From Alistipes finegoldii DSM 17242 (lineage in GTDB: Bacteria; Bacteroidota; Bacteroidia; Bacteroidales; Rikenellaceae): a stretch of 64,000 nt of DNA. Location: the NCBI RefSeq assembly GCF_000265365.1, contig NC_018011.1, positions 2,745,501 through 2,809,500 on the forward strand, given 5' to 3'. This document shows positions 63,530-64,000 of the stretch, one piece after another. Each line of letters starts with the position of its first letter. The first letter of the stretch is position 1. Position numbers and translations under genes: made by a program. Under the pieces are notes generated by a model. It was not told where the DNA came from. It worked only from the letters and a program-made list of their open reading frames with translations, and ran no database searches.

Positions 63530-64000
63530 TCAATAGCCGAAAATCTCCTCCTGCGATACGGTCTGAATGGGACCGAGGGTTTTCAGGTAGTTGAGATCGA
63601 GGTCCTGAATGTCGCCCAGAATGCCGTAGACGTATTTGCGGCCTTTGACCCACTTCTGCTGGGCGGCTTTCACGTCGTCGAGCGTCATGGACTGGACCTT
63701 CTCGAAAATCTGCTTGTCGCGGGGTGCGTCGAGGCCCAGATCGCGGGCGCGGAGATAGCTCCACAATACGCCGTCTTTGACCGTGCGCTCGGTACGCAGG
63801 CGCGAGACGAGGGCTTCCTTGGCGATGCCGAACGCCTTTTCCGATTCGGGCATGTTGTTGATGATGTCGTCGAACGCTTCGGCGGCTTTTTGCATCTTGT
63901 CGTTCTGCGTGGCGATGAAGGCGTAGTAGCTGTAATCGCCGTTGGCGTTGCTCGGCGTAGCGAGGGTGGCCCATGCCGTGTACGCCAGACCGCGCGCCTC
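63530..64000 (-). CDS. M16-family metallopeptidase, C-terminal part
   Basis: The frame stays open to the right edge, so the gene begins outside the window. The visible 156 residues match the C-terminal domain of M16 (insulinase/pitrilysin-like) proteins: EARGLAYTAWATLATPSNANGDYSYYAFIATQND, EAFDDIINNMPESEKAFGIAKEALVSRLRTERT, MTLDDVKAAQQKWVKGRKYVYGILGD. The catalytic HxxEH lies in the missing part or in a partner subunit, so activity cannot be judged. Confidence 0.85.
   Translation of the reverse strand, partial: EARGLAYTAWATLATPSNANGDYSYYAFIATQNDKMQKAAEAFDDIINNMPESEKAFGIAKEALVSRLRTERTVKDGVLWSYLRARDLGLDAPRDKQIFEKVQSMTLDDVKAAQQKWVKGRKYVYGILGDIQDLDLNYLKTLGPIQTVSQEEIFGY

Noticed and set aside
1..64000. 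tRNA or rRNA genes, including a tRNA attachment site for the island
   Set aside because: No cloverleaf-like segment or rRNA sequence was recognised by reading; a covariance-model search would be needed to exclude one.

Overview
The window looks like chromosome of a gut Bacteroidales, most likely a Rikenellaceae/Alistipes-type organism. This is an inference from several signs: repeated Bacteroidetes promoters (TTG or TTTG, about 20 bases, then TAnnTTTG), GC-rich core genes, tandem Bacteroides-type tyrosine integrases, a GH97 alpha-glucosidase, DUF4988 and DUF4465 lipoproteins, stand-alone KdsA/KdsB/KdsD, and the rsfS-ftsH-cdsA-psd block. No rRNA or tRNA gene was recognised.

Bases 1 to about 19,900 are accessory DNA. 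The left end holds two tandem tyrosine recombinases (the first enters from outside the window), an excisionase-like HTH gene and a second HTH gene killed by one nonsense codon. Next come about 600 bp of 83-86 bp tandem repeats and some inverted repeats. A complete leftward cobamide (vitamin B12) acquisition operon occupies 16.5 to 4.6 kb: promoter, cobalamin riboswitch, leader terminator, three large surface lipoproteins (DUF4465; PKD-like; leucine-rich/L-domain-like), a BtuG-like propeller lipoprotein, BtuB, BtuF, BtuC, BtuD and a Cys-rich DUF2284 protein. The right flank holds two wrecked integrases, one frameshifted and one cut off at its HxxR box. The layout fits a B12 locus carried by integrative elements.

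From about 20 kb on the DNA is core-like. It holds a BlaI/BlaR1-like pair, a WG-repeat lipoprotein, an Omp85-like barrel protein, a DksA-like protein with half a zinc finger, ileS, a multi-PAS histidine kinase, a maltose-acetyltransferase-like enzyme, an MsbA-like exporter, rnhA and valS. Then follow lon, the Kdo genes kdsB-kdsA-kdsD, a YCII protein, GH97, a PAS protein, a ClC-CBS channel and trpS divergent from oxyR. The rightward block rsfS-ftsH-cdsA-psd-AI-2E permease-riboflavin kinase-ahcY follows. Many products serve envelope biogenesis (Kdo, phospholipid, LPS export) and protein quality control (Lon, FtsH).

The last 6 kb hold an IS3-family insertion that sits between the two arms of a terminator hairpin downstream of ahcY, then two divergent surface lipoprotein genes. 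Each of these carries a nine-base G:C homopolymer inside its lipoprotein signal peptide, just before the lipid-attachment cysteine. This is a strong candidate for paired phase-variable surface proteins. The window ends inside an M16 protease gene.
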